Shown here one piece after another: positions 1 to 9,505 of a stretch of 64,000 nucleotides of DNA. How positions within the stretch are numbered: position 1 is the first letter of the stretch; each line of letters begins with the position of its first letter. The position numbers were made by a program, and so were the translations under genes. Below the pieces are notes generated by a model. The model was not told the DNA's origin. It did not search any database and saw only the letters and a program-made list of their open reading frames with translations. The stretch is from positions 127,261 to 191,260 of the forward strand of contig NZ_LGHP01000004.1 in assembly GCF_001280845.1 (NCBI RefSeq), read 5' to 3'. The DNA comes from Bacillus sp. FJAT-28004. Lineage in GTDB: Bacteria > Bacillota > Bacilli > Paenibacillales > Paenibacillaceae.

Positions 1-1
1 C

Positions 2-142
2 GTGGAGAGCGGAGACGCGAGCTATATCGGCGTTTCTTTTAGCAGCTTGCTGACCGATTATGTATCGATGGCGATTCTTCTACGGCTTTTTGGAAAAGCC
101 TTAAGGCTTCATCATATTCATTTCATTCGAGACACTCGATAG
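2..142 (+). CDS. possible 3' end of a gene cut by the window edge
   Basis: An open frame of 46 codons runs from the left edge to a TAG stop. The peptide has a hydrophobic middle (SLLTDYVSMAILLRLF) and a basic, histidine-containing tail. I do not recognise the family, and the start lies outside the window. It could be the end of a real gene or chance reading through non-coding DNA. Confidence 0.2.
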   Translation: MESGDASYIGVSFSSLLTDYVSMAILLRLFGKALRLHHIHFIRDTR

Positions 143-280
143 CACTTTGATTAATGTTCAACTAACGTATCCCCTTTTATCTGGTCGATAAGTAATCACC
201 ATCACGATTCATGCTTCGTTTCTATAAAAAAGCTATTCTTTGTGCTCATAGTTAACAAGTAAAAAGATGATTATAATTAA

Positions 281-376
281 ACTAACCTGCCCGTTAGCTC
301 AACAAAAAGACAGCCGATCGTTTTGGCCGGCTGCTGATGTGTTGATTTTCAACTATCGTTTCCCGTTAGTACAATG
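281..376 (+). repeat. three-hairpin interspersed repeat, copy 1
   Basis: The left end is CTAACCTGCCCGTTAG, a small hairpin of CTAAC/GTTAG. The central stem is CAGCCG...CGGCTG. The right end is AACTATCG...CCCGTTAGT. It lies in a gene-poor stretch. The whole region 143-1212 holds only this copy, a compound copy near 895-1020 and a possible 50-codon gene. Confidence 0.8.
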
Positions 377-670
377 AATTTAGTTGAACTTTATCTATAA
401 TCTTTTAAAAACATTTCCTTTTTCCTCAATGAGGTCAGTGTTTGGTATCCCTTTATTATATGATTGTCCTGAATGAACCTTACGTTGAATTTTGTCTCTC
501 ACTATTGTTGAATCAGTCAAGGACTTTATTTTCCTTGAACAATAATTGCAGTAATGACGTTCAAAATCGCTGCCTGTAAAAAAGACTTAAATTTGCAAAT
601 ACATTCTAAGGATATATGTACATGTGAGTTCGTAGCCAGCCAGAGATGAATAATCTTGGGAGGGGAAAGC

Positions 671-823
671 ATGAATATCATGGGAAATATTCGATATACA
701 TGGCATGATTGTTGGGTTAATTATTATCTAAATATGTTCAACTCCTGTTTGTGTGAAAGGCATAAGTCCTATTTGTTGAGAAAATCAGAATATCATCTTT
801 CTAGGAGGAGGCGTTCCGTTTAA
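671..823 (+). CDS. candidate 50-residue basic small protein
   Basis: ATG is preceded at ideal spacing by GGGAGGGG and opens a 50-codon frame closed by TAA. The stop overlaps a hairpin followed by TTTTTTAT that looks like an intrinsic terminator (about 809-838). The peptide has four aromatic residues near the start, three cysteines and an arginine run near the end (SRRRRSV). No family is recognised. A strong ribosome binding site plus a terminator on so short a frame supports a real small gene or a regulatory leader; chance is still possible. Confidence 0.35.
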   Translation: MNIMGNIRYTWHDCWVNYYLNMFNSCLCERHKSYLLRKSEYHLSRRRRSV

Positions 824-894
824 GGACGTCTTTTTTATACGAGCAACAACTCTTGTTGTAGAAATGGCGGATTTTGGAAATTAAGTATTAGACT

Positions 895-1020
895 GACCTG
901 TTAAAAAAACAAACGGCAGCCTTGGACGTGAAAATAAAGTCCTACCTCTGCATTATTATTGAACTAACGTTATCCGTTAGTTCAACGAGGCTACCGTTGT
1001 TTGCAGCTTACTAGCCTCCC
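895..1020 (+). repeat. compound copy of the interspersed repeat
   Basis: It carries the accessory motif AATTAAGTATTAGACTG just upstream, a second AAATAAAGTCCTA motif inside, and an end reading GAACTAACG...CCGTTAGTTC. This is followed at once by a second GAGGCTACCG stem. It looks like two overlapping or rearranged copies. Confidence 0.55.
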
Positions 1021-1212
1021 TCCAAAACCAAATGGTAAACCATAACAATTATGTCGTGTATCTGAGGGTATAACTCGTACTAAAAGAGCCGCATGCCGCG
1101 CATCGCTTGATCTATCAAAATATTGGGAATTACACCTTGCACCTTGATATAACCGTTCTCCAACATAAATTCTTTCTGCTCATAGCTTAGCATTTCAATA
1201 ATCACACCTCTA

Positions 1213-2316
1213 TCAAGACAGACTACCATATTTCAACCATCGGTCAACGAACGAATAAGTTTCTTTGCCATCCCACCGATGACCACCATCAAAAACAAAA
1301 TGCTGCAGTCGATCCTCTTGTCCCCACACCGAATATGCTTCGCGGGTAATGTCGAGCTGTTCGGTTACGTTCCGCATCCCGCGATCGCCGTTAAGCTCAT
1401 CCTTGTTACCGCTTTCTATTAACATTGGCCTTGGGGCGATCAACGCTCCCAAGTCTCCCATGTCCACATGGGTCCATAATGACGGCACGTAGTTGCAGCC
1501 GCAGTGGTAGGAATATTGGAGAAGCGAATCCTTGTAGCCGTAAAAGTAACCGCTGACCACCGCGCACTGTACCCGCTCATCCATCACGGCCAGCCACAAG
1601 GTCTGCAGCCCGCCTCCTGACAAGCCCGCGCAGCCGATCTTTCCGGGCGTACAATCGGTCCGGGTCACGATATAATCAATAAGACGGATGAGATCCCACG
1701 TCCACATACCGGTCAACGAGCGCCCGAGACTGATGGCGATATTGTTCAATGCAACGCACGTGCTGTTCAGGAAAGCTTTCTCCTCTTCGCCCTGGAGCAT
1801 CCATTCTCTGCGTTCGCCAAAACCTCTGGCGTCCGGGCAGAAGACGATATAGCCCTCCTCTACGAATCGCACTCCGTAGCCGTAATTGTAGATATCCACG
1901 GCTTCCGCGACTGCGGGAATATCGGTTCGGGAAGCCGGCGAATATTTGCCTGCACTGCCATGACCGTGTGGAGCAATCATGACAGGCCTCGATTCACCAG
2001 CGGAGATCCCGTCCGGAATGAGAATATAGAAGGGCATCCACACGTCAGGTTCGGTCTGAATGAGCCATTTCTCCCTGCGGTAGCCGTTCATCTGTTCGGT
2101 CTCGAGCATCCTCGGCTCCAAGCTACTGCTCTCCATCTGATCCAAGCCGATGATTTCCTTCAATTTGACAGCCGTCTCTTGCTTCCAAGCTTGAAATTCC
2201 TCGATGCTCTTTCCCTGAAACCTCAGCTTCCGGGCCTTCTTGTCGAACATACGCGATAAGTACTCCGTAGACGTGTAGAAGGTTTCCGTGGGAATTGTAC
2301 GGCTATTAGTCCGCAT
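1213..2316 (-). CDS. alpha/beta-hydrolase, acetyl-xylan-esterase / Abhydrolase_7-like
   Basis: A 367-residue cytoplasmic hydrolase with no signal peptide. The nucleophile elbow GLSGGG puts the catalytic Ser near residue 233. An acid follows in GNKDELN (Asp ~306) and the base in DGGHRW (His ~346), giving a Ser-Asp-His triad in the usual order. The oxyanion region HGHGSAG lies near 117-123. The ATG at 2316 is chosen because AAGGAG lies 10 bases upstream. It follows the PhyH gene on the same strand with a short gap, so the two are probably cotranscribed. Family members cleave carbohydrate esters or lactones; the substrate here is inferred only from the sugar-importer context. Confidence 0.75.
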   Translation of the reverse strand: MRTNSRTIPTETFYTSTEYLSRMFDKKARKLRFQGKSIEEFQAWKQETAVKLKEIIGLDQMESSSLEPRMLETEQMNGYRREKWLIQTEPDVWMPFYILIPDGISAGESRPVMIAPHGHGSAGKYSPASRTDIPAVAEAVDIYNYGYGVRFVEEGYIVFCPDARGFGERREWMLQGEEEKAFLNSTCVALNNIAISLGRSLTGMWTWDLIRLIDYIVTRTDCTPGKIGCAGLSGGGLQTLWLAVMDERVQCAVVSGYFYGYKDSLLQYSYHCGCNYVPSLWTHVDMGDLGALIAPRPMLIESGNKDELNGDRGMRNVTEQLDITREAYSVWGQEDRLQHFVFDGGHRWDGKETYSFVDRWLKYGSLS

Positions 2317-2349
2317 GCTACATCCGCTCCTTATCATTCAACGATCAAA

Positions 2350-3180
2350 TTAGCATTCTGCTGAGGTCATCTCGTTGGTGAACATGCGTTTATATTCCCC
2401 GGCTGACATCTTGGAGGCCGGCTTCGGAGCATAATGAAATTGCAGTGCCCGGCGGCGTTTCGAAGACAGATTGTTCGGCGTGCCATGAAAGATTAAACCG
2501 TGGAAGAACAAGGCTCCCCCTGGCTGAAGCGGAATAGCCGTGTCTTTGTCGACAGGGACATTAGCATCACAGATCTGCCAATCGCGGATCGCATAATGTG
2601 GAATTCCGCCATCCATATGGGAGCGGGGAATGACATGCATGCAGCCATTGTCCAAACCTGCTTCGTCTAAAGCGATCCATACACCCACTACTGGCTGATC
2701 AAGCGTTAAGGCGTGGTAGGCCATATCCTGATGCCACGGTTTCTCAGCGCCTCCAAAGGGCGGTTTCAGCAGTGCCTGATTCTGCACAAGCTTCGCTTCC
2801 CCGCCCAGTAACCTTTCAACAATCGACAGAATCACCGGATGGTATGCTATTGCGTGGAGCGTCGCGTTGACTTCCGTGAAGTTGTACAGTTTGCGTACAG
2901 CCAGCTCCCGTTCCTCGGGTGTACGCAGCTCGCTCTGCGGTTTGACGAACTGGATTTTCGCTTCCGTATTGTGATCATTAATAATTTCAATCACCGAATC
3001 AATACACTTCGCGACGTCTTCGGCCGTCAGGATTTGCTCGACCGCAAAGAATCCCTGCTCCCGGTATTGCCGGATGGTGTCATCCGCAAAATCAGACTTG
3101 GATGATAATGGCCGATGGACATTATCATAGCGGTACATCCTTTTGTTGATTTCGTCATTCTCTTGTATGTTTATACTCAT
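2350..3180 (-). CDS. phytanoyl-CoA dioxygenase (PhyH) family protein
   Basis: A 276-residue Fe(II)/2-oxoglutarate oxygenase. The iron-binding HxD is in WHQDMAYHAL (His ~150, Asp ~152), the distal His in FFHGLIFHG (~232), and the 2-oxoglutarate arginine in the following KRRRALQFHY. GAAGG five bases before the ATG at 3180 favours that start over a GTG two codons upstream. It is divergent from an AraC gene and upstream of the esterase, so the AraC protein is the likely regulator. Bacterial PhyH proteins hydroxylate many small molecules, so the name does not imply phytanoyl-CoA as substrate. Confidence 0.85.
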   Translation of the reverse strand: MSINIQENDEINKRMYRYDNVHRPLSSKSDFADDTIRQYREQGFFAVEQILTAEDVAKCIDSVIEIINDHNTEAKIQFVKPQSELRTPEERELAVRKLYNFTEVNATLHAIAYHPVILSIVERLLGGEAKLVQNQALLKPPFGGAEKPWHQDMAYHALTLDQPVVGVWIALDEAGLDNGCMHVIPRSHMDGGIPHYAIRDWQICDANVPVDKDTAIPLQPGGALFFHGLIFHGTPNNLSSKRRRALQFHYAPKPASKMSAGEYKRMFTNEMTSAEC

Positions 3181-3370
3181 ATTCACCTTCCCCTTTCTTA
3201 ACCGTATTCTTAATTTATATTGTTATAATAACCGTTTTTCCCGTTTCTTCAAATGGAAGGACCCGCTAATTTTTTGTAAGAATATACTCACGCCCCTCAT
3301 GAGATATCTTGAAATCCGCAAGCCCTTATGCTTTAATTTCTACTATACCAGTCTAAAGGAGCGGTTATGG

Positions 3371-4192
3371 TTGATCACATTTGTGTACAGCGGCAATGTT
3401 GGAAAAGCGCGATGCGAGCCGGGGTGGAACTGGTCACCTATGGGCCCCCTGCCCGATTACGATTTATGGTACGCCATGGAAGGCAAGGGTAAAATGACCA
3501 TTAACAGCGAGACATTCCCAATTAGCAAAGGCTCCTGTTTCCTGATCCGGCCGGGAGACGCGGTGAGTGCCGTTCAGGATCCGGATCACCGTTTAACCGT
3601 TATTTTCGTTCACTTCACCGTAAAGAACGGACAGGATTTCACACCTCCTAGCCGGCACGTTCAGTTCGAGGATACTGTCATGCCAGGGACCTGTCTACAG
3701 CGCATCGTCGATCTACAGCTCAGGGAAGAAGAACGACGATCAGAAGAATTTGATCTGTTGATCAAGCTTGTCGTGCTCCATATGCACCGACAAGAAGCCA
3801 GCATGGCTCAGTCTTCGGTCTCTTACATGCATAAGCAGCTGATCCATAAAGTCATCGATGAGCTTCGCGATCACTACGGGAAGGAGGTAACCGTAGCCCG
3901 ACTGGCCAACGAAGTGAATGTCTCGCCCCGCTATTTAAGCCAGCTGTTCCTGAAATACACGGGTTATCCCCTTCGGGAATACATTATGCGTGTCCGCATG
4001 GAGCGGGCCCGGTTCCTGCTGGCCGAGACTGCCATGAATATTACGGAGGTTTCCTATGCCCTCGGGTTTACGGATATATACCATTTCAGCAAGATGTTCA
4101 AGACCCACAACGGCGTTCCGCCTTCTCAGTTCCGCTACAAGGGTCGTCCCGCGCAAAGCCACTTCGGCACGTCCTTCTTACCGCCTGAATAG
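3371..4192 (+). CDS. AraC family transcriptional regulator
   Basis: About 273 residues: an N-terminal cupin-like sensor (SKGSCFLIRPGDAV) and a C-terminal double helix-turn-helix ending in the AraC signature (AMNITEVSYALGFTDIYHFSKMFK, split here by function: second HTH). The frame is open much further upstream, but that part overlaps the divergent PhyH gene. AAAGGAG precedes an in-frame TTG at 3371, which is the best start. It faces PhyH head to head, as expected for a ligand-responsive activator of the PhyH-esterase pair. Confidence 0.85.
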   Translation: MITFVYSGNVGKARCEPGWNWSPMGPLPDYDLWYAMEGKGKMTINSETFPISKGSCFLIRPGDAVSAVQDPDHRLTVIFVHFTVKNGQDFTPPSRHVQFEDTVMPGTCLQRIVDLQLREEERRSEEFDLLIKLVVLHMHRQEASMAQSSVSYMHKQLIHKVIDELRDHYGKEVTVARLANEVNVSPRYLSQLFLKYTGYPLREYIMRVRMERARFLLAETAMNITEVSYALGFTDIYHFSKMFKTHNGVPPSQFRYKGRPAQSHFGTSFLPPE

Positions 4193-4205
4193 AATCCCCA
4201 TTGCC

Positions 4206-5084
4206 TCAAGAAGACTCATTGCTCCGTGTCGATCCAGGCGTGCGACCCGTTACCTTTTTGAATACCCTGGAGAAGTGATGCACGTTGGCAAAACCGCAAT
4301 AATCGGCAATCTCGGTCATCGACAAGCCGGTTCTGCTCAGCAGATGAACAGCATGACCGATCCGGAACTGCAGCAAATACTGATGTGGAGAGGTGTGGAA
4401 ATGCTCCCGGAACAGCGCGGAAAACCGTGAAGGCGACAATTGAGCGCGTGCGGCCATTTTCTCCACGGTTAAGGGTTCCGATATATGGAGCGACAAATAA
4501 GAGGTCATCCAGCTAAACACATTTGGTGCGGCATGCGGCTTCCGGTACGTAGGATAAAAATCCTGGAGCAGCATCATAACCAGCTCTGTGCCCAAGTGCT
4601 GCACCTCCAAGCTGTTATAGGCACTCGGGTTCTGCCATATTCCGATCATGTTAAACAGTATGTCGCGAAAACGAATCGGCTCGGTAGGTTTGAACTTCAC
4701 TGGGATATAAATATCATTGAAGTCGTTCAGGCAAGGCTGGATCAAATCCTTGTAGGCGTCAAGATCAATCAGCCCCACTGGACTTGGGAAGCTGTCCTCT
4801 CTGCGCGGCGAGAAGAAGAAGTCCATGTGAGCGTATGGCGTGACCGTGTCCGTAATCCCCCGGAGCGTATGATAGCAGTTTGGCTGGATGAGGCAGAAAT
4901 CGCCTCTATGTAGCTCCACGTTTATCCCCTCCACTTCAAATAGACATTCCCCTTCCTGTATATAAACAAGCAAATAGTCAAGCAATCGCCTTTCCGGGAT
5001 AAACCATGGTTTGCGCACGGCGTGATCTGCTTCCCGAACATAGGGTACGATCGGCGTTTTCAATATAGCGCTCTGGAAATTCAT
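4206..5084 (-). CDS. AraC family transcriptional regulator
   Basis: A 292-residue protein with a cupin sensor in the first half (EGECLFEVEG...HRGDFCLIQPN) and a double helix-turn-helix in the last 100 residues (LTVEKMAARAQLSPSRFSAL, then SMTEIADYCGFANVHHFSR). The ATG is preceded by AGGGGAG. It converges on the neighbouring AraC gene, with 13 bases between stops, and is divergent from the ferritin-like/GH172 operon, its probable target. Confidence 0.88.
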   Translation of the reverse strand: MNFQSAILKTPIVPYVREADHAVRKPWFIPERRLLDYLLVYIQEGECLFEVEGINVELHRGDFCLIQPNCYHTLRGITDTVTPYAHMDFFFSPRREDSFPSPVGLIDLDAYKDLIQPCLNDFNDIYIPVKFKPTEPIRFRDILFNMIGIWQNPSAYNSLEVQHLGTELVMMLLQDFYPTYRKPHAAPNVFSWMTSYLSLHISEPLTVEKMAARAQLSPSRFSALFREHFHTSPHQYLLQFRIGHAVHLLSRTGLSMTEIADYCGFANVHHFSRVFKKVTGRTPGSTRSNESS

Positions 5085-5258
5085 GAAGATCCACTCCCCT
5101 TGTTGCTTCCTGCTCTAAGGCTATCATAAGATGAATCATTCAGCCTTACAATAATCGGTTTGGATAAAAAATCGATATGTTTAAGCAAAGACAATTCCTT
5201 CCTATCGCTATATGATCTAGATGAAATTAATAGATTGTATATTGGAGGCTACCCAACC

Positions 5259-6641
5259 ATGAGAATCGTAATAGACAATTTGGGGATTCCGCCCCTTGCC
5301 GGCATTTGCAACTATGAGGACGCATGTAAGCCGGGGTATTCTGTAGATTTCAATGTGAATCTGCTGAAACGATACTACTTCGTGAAGAGCAGAATGAACA
5401 AGATTTATGCGGCCCATCTGGCCCGGACGCCCGAATGGGAAGTCAAATGCGCGTTCAGTCTGCACTTGTACCTGGAAGCAGAGCATGCCGCATCGCTGCG
5501 CAAGAGAGTGTCTGAGATGAGAGAGCCGCCTCTGAACATGGATAAAGTAACGGATCCCGCATTGGAACAACTGATGGACGAACTGATTCGTGCTGCGGAT
5601 ACAAGAGAACTGTTAAGCGGCATTCACGCCGTCATTAAACCTGAGATGATCCGATCGCTTGAGAAGCATCTGGCGGAGACGAATCCATTGATTGATTACC
5701 CTACATGCCGCATATTGCTTGCCATCCTTCATGAAGAGAAACAAATGCAAGCATGGGGAGAAAAAGCCCTTGCCGCATTGACACAGGACGGGAACGATGC
5801 GGATATGTTGGCCGAATGGAGGGGCCGGCTAGAATGGCTTCAGACACAAGCCGGCGGTATATTTGGCGACATGCCAACATCAGAGGCTGCATGTCCATTC
5901 GACCGGAGGTCCGACGGGACGCCATATGCTATTGATCCGATGCCGCAGCGGGATACCCGCTTTATCGATCCGTACAACAAATCGGCCGAAATCGACAGTT
6001 ATTATAGAGACGAGAGCCTTAGTATTGATGAGCGTACGTATGCCTTGCTCTACAAGAGGCTTCGCGAGATGGATGTCCCCGAGTGGATGGGACCCATACT
6101 ATACACCGCTAAGGGAAAACCGTGTGAATATTATGTCGACATGTCCAGACAGCTGTGGGATGAAGCACGGCATGCGATGATGGGCGAGGTCGGCCTGAAT
6201 GCACATGGCGTCCACTTCTATAAATATCCGATCGATATGAATTCGTCAGTATCGCTGAATATGGAACTGGAGCCGATCGAAGCCCATCTGATCTTATGGG
6301 CTATCGAACAGGGGCTCATGAACAAGAATACCGGAAAAGGCTGGGAGTTCGAGATTGCACAGCGATCGGATCATGAGCTTGCAGCTCTGTTTCAGGATTA
6401 TGATTGGGCCGATGAAGTACTGCACACGCAAATTGGCCGAAAGTGGCTGGTTCCGGAAATCGGCAGTATGGAAGTGTTAAAGACCCAAGTGGATCCTTTA
6501 TGGAAAAAATGGGCGGACGCAACCAGCAAACGCGCTTCGTTGTCCGGCCATGAACAATGGTGGGACAGGTTCATAGCGGACATTCGCAAGCAGCAGAAAA
6601 TTAACAAAACGGAGGGAACGAATCATGCGCGGGCCACTTAG
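5259..6641 (+). CDS. ferritin-like (putative di-iron) protein
   Basis: A 460-residue protein. Two ExxH motifs sit in predicted helices, E73..H76 (YLEAEHAASL) and E302..H305 (DEARHAMMGE). Further acidic residues near 61 and 159-160 would complete the usual E/ExxH/E/ExxH di-iron site of ferritin-like oxygenases. The start at 5259 has GGAGG 10 bases upstream; an upstream TTG at 5160 has no ribosome binding site. It overlaps the next gene by 17 bases, so the two are coupled. The family assignment rests on motif spacing only. The reaction is unknown, possibly an oxidation, dehydration or O2-dependent tailoring step. Confidence 0.5.
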   Translation: MRIVIDNLGIPPLAGICNYEDACKPGYSVDFNVNLLKRYYFVKSRMNKIYAAHLARTPEWEVKCAFSLHLYLEAEHAASLRKRVSEMREPPLNMDKVTDPALEQLMDELIRAADTRELLSGIHAVIKPEMIRSLEKHLAETNPLIDYPTCRILLAILHEEKQMQAWGEKALAALTQDGNDADMLAEWRGRLEWLQTQAGGIFGDMPTSEAACPFDRRSDGTPYAIDPMPQRDTRFIDPYNKSAEIDSYYRDESLSIDERTYALLYKRLREMDVPEWMGPILYTAKGKPCEYYVDMSRQLWDEARHAMMGEVGLNAHGVHFYKYPIDMNSSVSLNMELEPIEAHLILWAIEQGLMNKNTGKGWEFEIAQRSDHELAALFQDYDWADEVLHTQIGRKWLVPEIGSMEVLKTQVDPLWKKWADATSKRASLSGHEQWWDRFIADIRKQQKINKTEGTNHARAT

Positions 6642-7746
6642 CGGTATATATGAGATCAAGGATGGCATCAAATCGAAGCGTGTTTCCAGCTATGACAGAA
6701 ACGGAGGAAACGGCGATTGGATCGTCATTCAACCAGGAGAAACTGCTCAGTTGGCCCTAATTCCGGGAGCGGGGATTATCAAGCACATTTGGATCACGCT
6801 TATGGCAGCAGATCCGTTCATTCGGCGTAATGCGGTCATACGGATGTACTGGGACCAGGAGGAACACCCAAGTGTCGAAGCCCCCCTTGGTGATTTTTTC
6901 GGGCAAGGGTGGGGAGAGGAATATAACTTTACGTCATTGCCGCTCGCGGCGGCTCCAGCACAGGGAAAAGCATTAAACTGCTATTTTCCGATGCCATTCG
7001 GCAATGGCGCATCCATCACGCTGGAAAATCAATCGGAGCAGTTGATCGAACGATTCTATTATTATGTCGATTATGAAGAACATGCTGCCGTGCCGGATAC
7101 GATGGGCCGGTTCCACGCATTCTGGAATAAGGAGTTGACGGAATCGCATCCGGAGGAAGGGGAGACGGAATGGGGCATCGTCGGTCCGCAGGGCTCCAAT
7201 CGTACGGATGAACGCAATTACCTGTTTGCGGACATTGCCGGGAAGGGTCACTTCGTCGGGGTTAACTACTATGTCGATAACCCTGGACCCATGTGGTACG
7301 GGGAAGGAGATGACATGTGGCTCATTGATGACGAGGCATGGCCCGGTTCGCTGCATGGGACCGGAACGGAGGACTTCTTCAACACCTCGTGGTGTCCGAA
7401 TGAGCTTTATTCCCATCCCTACTTTGGCATTGCCAAAATACCTGCCAGCAAGCTTGGCTGGATGGGCAGAACTCACTGCTACCGCTTCTTTCTGGAGGAT
7501 CCGATCTATTTTGAGAGATCGCTCCGCGCAAGCATCGAGCACGGCCACGATAACGCATTGACGCTGGATATTTGTTCCGTGGCTTATTGGTATCAGATGG
7601 ATCCTCACAAAGTATTCCCAATCATGCGGAGCAAGGCGCTGCGCGGCAATATGCCGGAAATCGGGCCGGTTGACGTGCACAGGTGGCGTCATGAATGGAG
7701 AAACGCGCGAGGAGCCGGCAAGACGTTGTGGGGGAATGAAACTTAG
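6625..7746 (+). CDS. DUF2961 protein, GH172-like glycoside hydrolase
   Basis: A 373-residue protein typical of DUF2961 in length and motifs: early IKHIWITL, the family signature GTGTEDFFNTSWCPNE near residues 246-261, and a late YRFFLEDPIYF block. Members classified as GH172 include difructose-anhydride enzymes and arabinan-degrading enzymes, so a role in trimming fructo- or arabino-configured sugars is plausible. There is no signal peptide, so it would act on imported oligosaccharides. GGAGGG precedes the ATG inside the upstream gene, showing translational coupling to the ferritin-like gene. A strong hairpin at 7770-7800 ends the operon. Confidence 0.8.
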   Translation: MRGPLSGIYEIKDGIKSKRVSSYDRNGGNGDWIVIQPGETAQLALIPGAGIIKHIWITLMAADPFIRRNAVIRMYWDQEEHPSVEAPLGDFFGQGWGEEYNFTSLPLAAAPAQGKALNCYFPMPFGNGASITLENQSEQLIERFYYYVDYEEHAAVPDTMGRFHAFWNKELTESHPEEGETEWGIVGPQGSNRTDERNYLFADIAGKGHFVGVNYYVDNPGPMWYGEGDDMWLIDDEAWPGSLHGTGTEDFFNTSWCPNELYSHPYFGIAKIPASKLGWMGRTHCYRFFLEDPIYFERSLRASIEHGHDNALTLDICSVAYWYQMDPHKVFPIMRSKALRGNMPEIGPVDVHRWRHEWRNARGAGKTLWGNET

Positions 7747-7769
7747 AAACTTGGTAGGCAATTGCAAGG

Positions 7770-7800
7770 AAGCCGCCGGCCTACTCTTGGCCGGCGGCTT
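7770..7800. terminator. bidirectional terminator between GH172-like and PhyH genes
   Basis: AAGCCGCCGGCC and GGCCGGCGGCTT form a 12-bp GC-rich stem with a 7-base loop between two convergent genes. Confidence 0.8.
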
Positions 7801-7812
7801 CCTGCATTTTAT

Positions 7813-8595
7813 TTATAGTTGTTCCGGTTGGAGAGCACCGGGGCCAAATACAACCGAAAATGTCTTCCCATCAGAAGCAGTAGTATTTGCATCCATGTAA
7901 CATACGCTGAAGGCTCGTCGTGGCTTGTCACTCGTATTCCCATCAGAACCATGGACGGTCCAGTTATGAAGAAGAACGGATTCTCCTGCCTCCACTTCAA
8001 CATATACAGGCTTCATCTGCTCGAGCAGCTGCACCGTTTGTTCCGGGTTAAGGAAGCCCGAACCATCTTCTGGGTTAATTAAGTGTTTGTGTGTTCTCGG
8101 AAAGATTTTAAGGCATCCATTCTCCATTGTTGATTGATCGAGCGCCGTCCATATGGTTACCAAAGGGTCAACAGTCAGGTGACTCCACCTATCTTGGTGG
8201 TAGGCCAACAAGGCTCCATGATGGGCAGGCTTATTCATGAACATGGCACGAAAACAGGAAATGGAGTCCTTGCCGTATATGCTATTGCATATATTTTGAA
8301 ATTGCGGTTTCTGTATAAACGATAAAAACAATGAATCGTACTCTAAGTTTTCAATTTTCCGATAGTTTAATGTTGGTCCTTTAAAGCCAAGTGTCTGGTC
8401 TGACCGATCATGCCCTTCCCCTGCTTCACGCTGCATCATAATGCGCTCATAATCTATTTCAGCTTTGCCTGTCATAATATCATCAATCCTCTTTGAAAGC
8501 CCGGACAATTCTTGATCCGTCAACACTTTCCCCAGTTTCAGATATCCTTCTTCTTCAAAGCTCTTCCATTGCTCTTTTGTTATAAATCCGTGCAT
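7813..8595 (-). CDS. PhyH family Fe(II)/2-oxoglutarate oxygenase
   Basis: 260 residues. The HxD is in LAYHQDRWSH, the distal His in LLHNWTVHGSDGN, and a conserved arginine pair follows in KPRRAF. AAGGAGG precedes the ATG. It sits 19 bases after the last permease gene, so it is the distal gene of the importer operon. That links the oxygenase directly to whatever the importer brings in. It is only distantly similar to the PhyH at 2350-3180, so not a recent duplicate. Confidence 0.85.
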   Translation of the reverse strand: MHGFITKEQWKSFEEEGYLKLGKVLTDQELSGLSKRIDDIMTGKAEIDYERIMMQREAGEGHDRSDQTLGFKGPTLNYRKIENLEYDSLFLSFIQKPQFQNICNSIYGKDSISCFRAMFMNKPAHHGALLAYHQDRWSHLTVDPLVTIWTALDQSTMENGCLKIFPRTHKHLINPEDGSGFLNPEQTVQLLEQMKPVYVEVEAGESVLLHNWTVHGSDGNTSDKPRRAFSVCYMDANTTASDGKTFSVVFGPGALQPEQL

Positions 8596-8614
8596 CTATG
8601 AGTCCTCCTTCATA

Positions 8615-9493
8615 TTAACCTTTAAGGGAACCAATCATGACACCTTTAACAAAATGCTTCTGCAAGAATGGATATACAACCAATATGGGTGTCGTAGCTA
8701 CAATGATGGTGGCCATTCTAACGGTAAATTCAGAAACGTTTGCCTGAAACCCGATTTGTAATCCCGTATTCTTCATCGCCATAGACGTATTAGTGATCAA
8801 GTCTCGCAATACCATTTGCAGTTGCCACATATTCTTATCATAAATATATAAAACCGTGGAAAAATAATCGTTCCAATACATGACGGCAATAAATAATCCG
8901 ATCGTTGCCAGAACTGCTTTTGATAAAGGAAGTATGATTCTGAAGAAAACGGTCAAATCGTTCGCACCGTCTATTTTGGCCGCTTCTTCCATTTCCTCCG
9001 ACATTCCTCTAAAAAAGCTTACCATGACAAAGATATTCCAAGCATTAATCAGATTAGGAAGAATTAACGCCCCATAGGTGTCGATCATCCCCATTTGCTT
9101 AATCAGCATATAGGCCGGAACCATACCGCCATTGAATAACATGGTGAACAAAATCAAAAACGAGAAAAGCATTCGTCCACGCAGCCTTTTCTTTGAAATC
9201 GCATAGGCTGTGGTAGCTGTGAAGAATGTACCCAGGATAACACCTGCCAATGTAGTAATGATCGTGACTTTAAATCCGGAAAGAATGGAGACGTTTTGGA
9301 GCACCGCTTTGTAAGCATCTAACGAAAATCCTGCCGGCAGTAAAAAGAATCCGCCTCCTGCAGCCAGTTTATAATCACTCAATGAGCTCATAAAAATATA
9401 CCAAAACGGGTAGATCATAAGAATGATAAGTACGATCATGAAGCCGACATTGAAGAATTGAAAAAGTCTCTCTCCTTTCGACATCCCAATCAT
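8615..9493 (-). CDS. carbohydrate ABC transporter permease (LplC/MalG type)
   Basis: A 292-residue inner-membrane protein with six hydrophobic segments. The EAA loop (EEAAKIDGANDLTVFFRIILPLSK region, about 190-215) contacts the ATPase. It ends in the LplC-like FLQKHFVKGVMIGSLKG. AGGAGG precedes the ATG. It pairs with the permease upstream. No ATPase gene lies in the cluster, as is usual for this family, which shares a chromosomal MsmX-type ATPase. Confidence 0.9.
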   Translation of the reverse strand: MIGMSKGERLFQFFNVGFMIVLIILMIYPFWYIFMSSLSDYKLAAGGGFFLLPAGFSLDAYKAVLQNVSILSGFKVTIITTLAGVILGTFFTATTAYAISKKRLRGRMLFSFLILFTMLFNGGMVPAYMLIKQMGMIDTYGALILPNLINAWNIFVMVSFFRGMSEEMEEAAKIDGANDLTVFFRIILPLSKAVLATIGLFIAVMYWNDYFSTVLYIYDKNMWQLQMVLRDLITNTSMAMKNTGLQIGFQANVSEFTVRMATIIVATTPILVVYPFLQKHFVKGVMIGSLKG

Positions 9494-9505
9494 ATTCGAA
9501 GCCTC

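Noticed and set aside
6973..7767. A 264-codon minus-strand open frame
   Set aside because: It is antisense to the DUF2961 gene and contains no recognisable domain.
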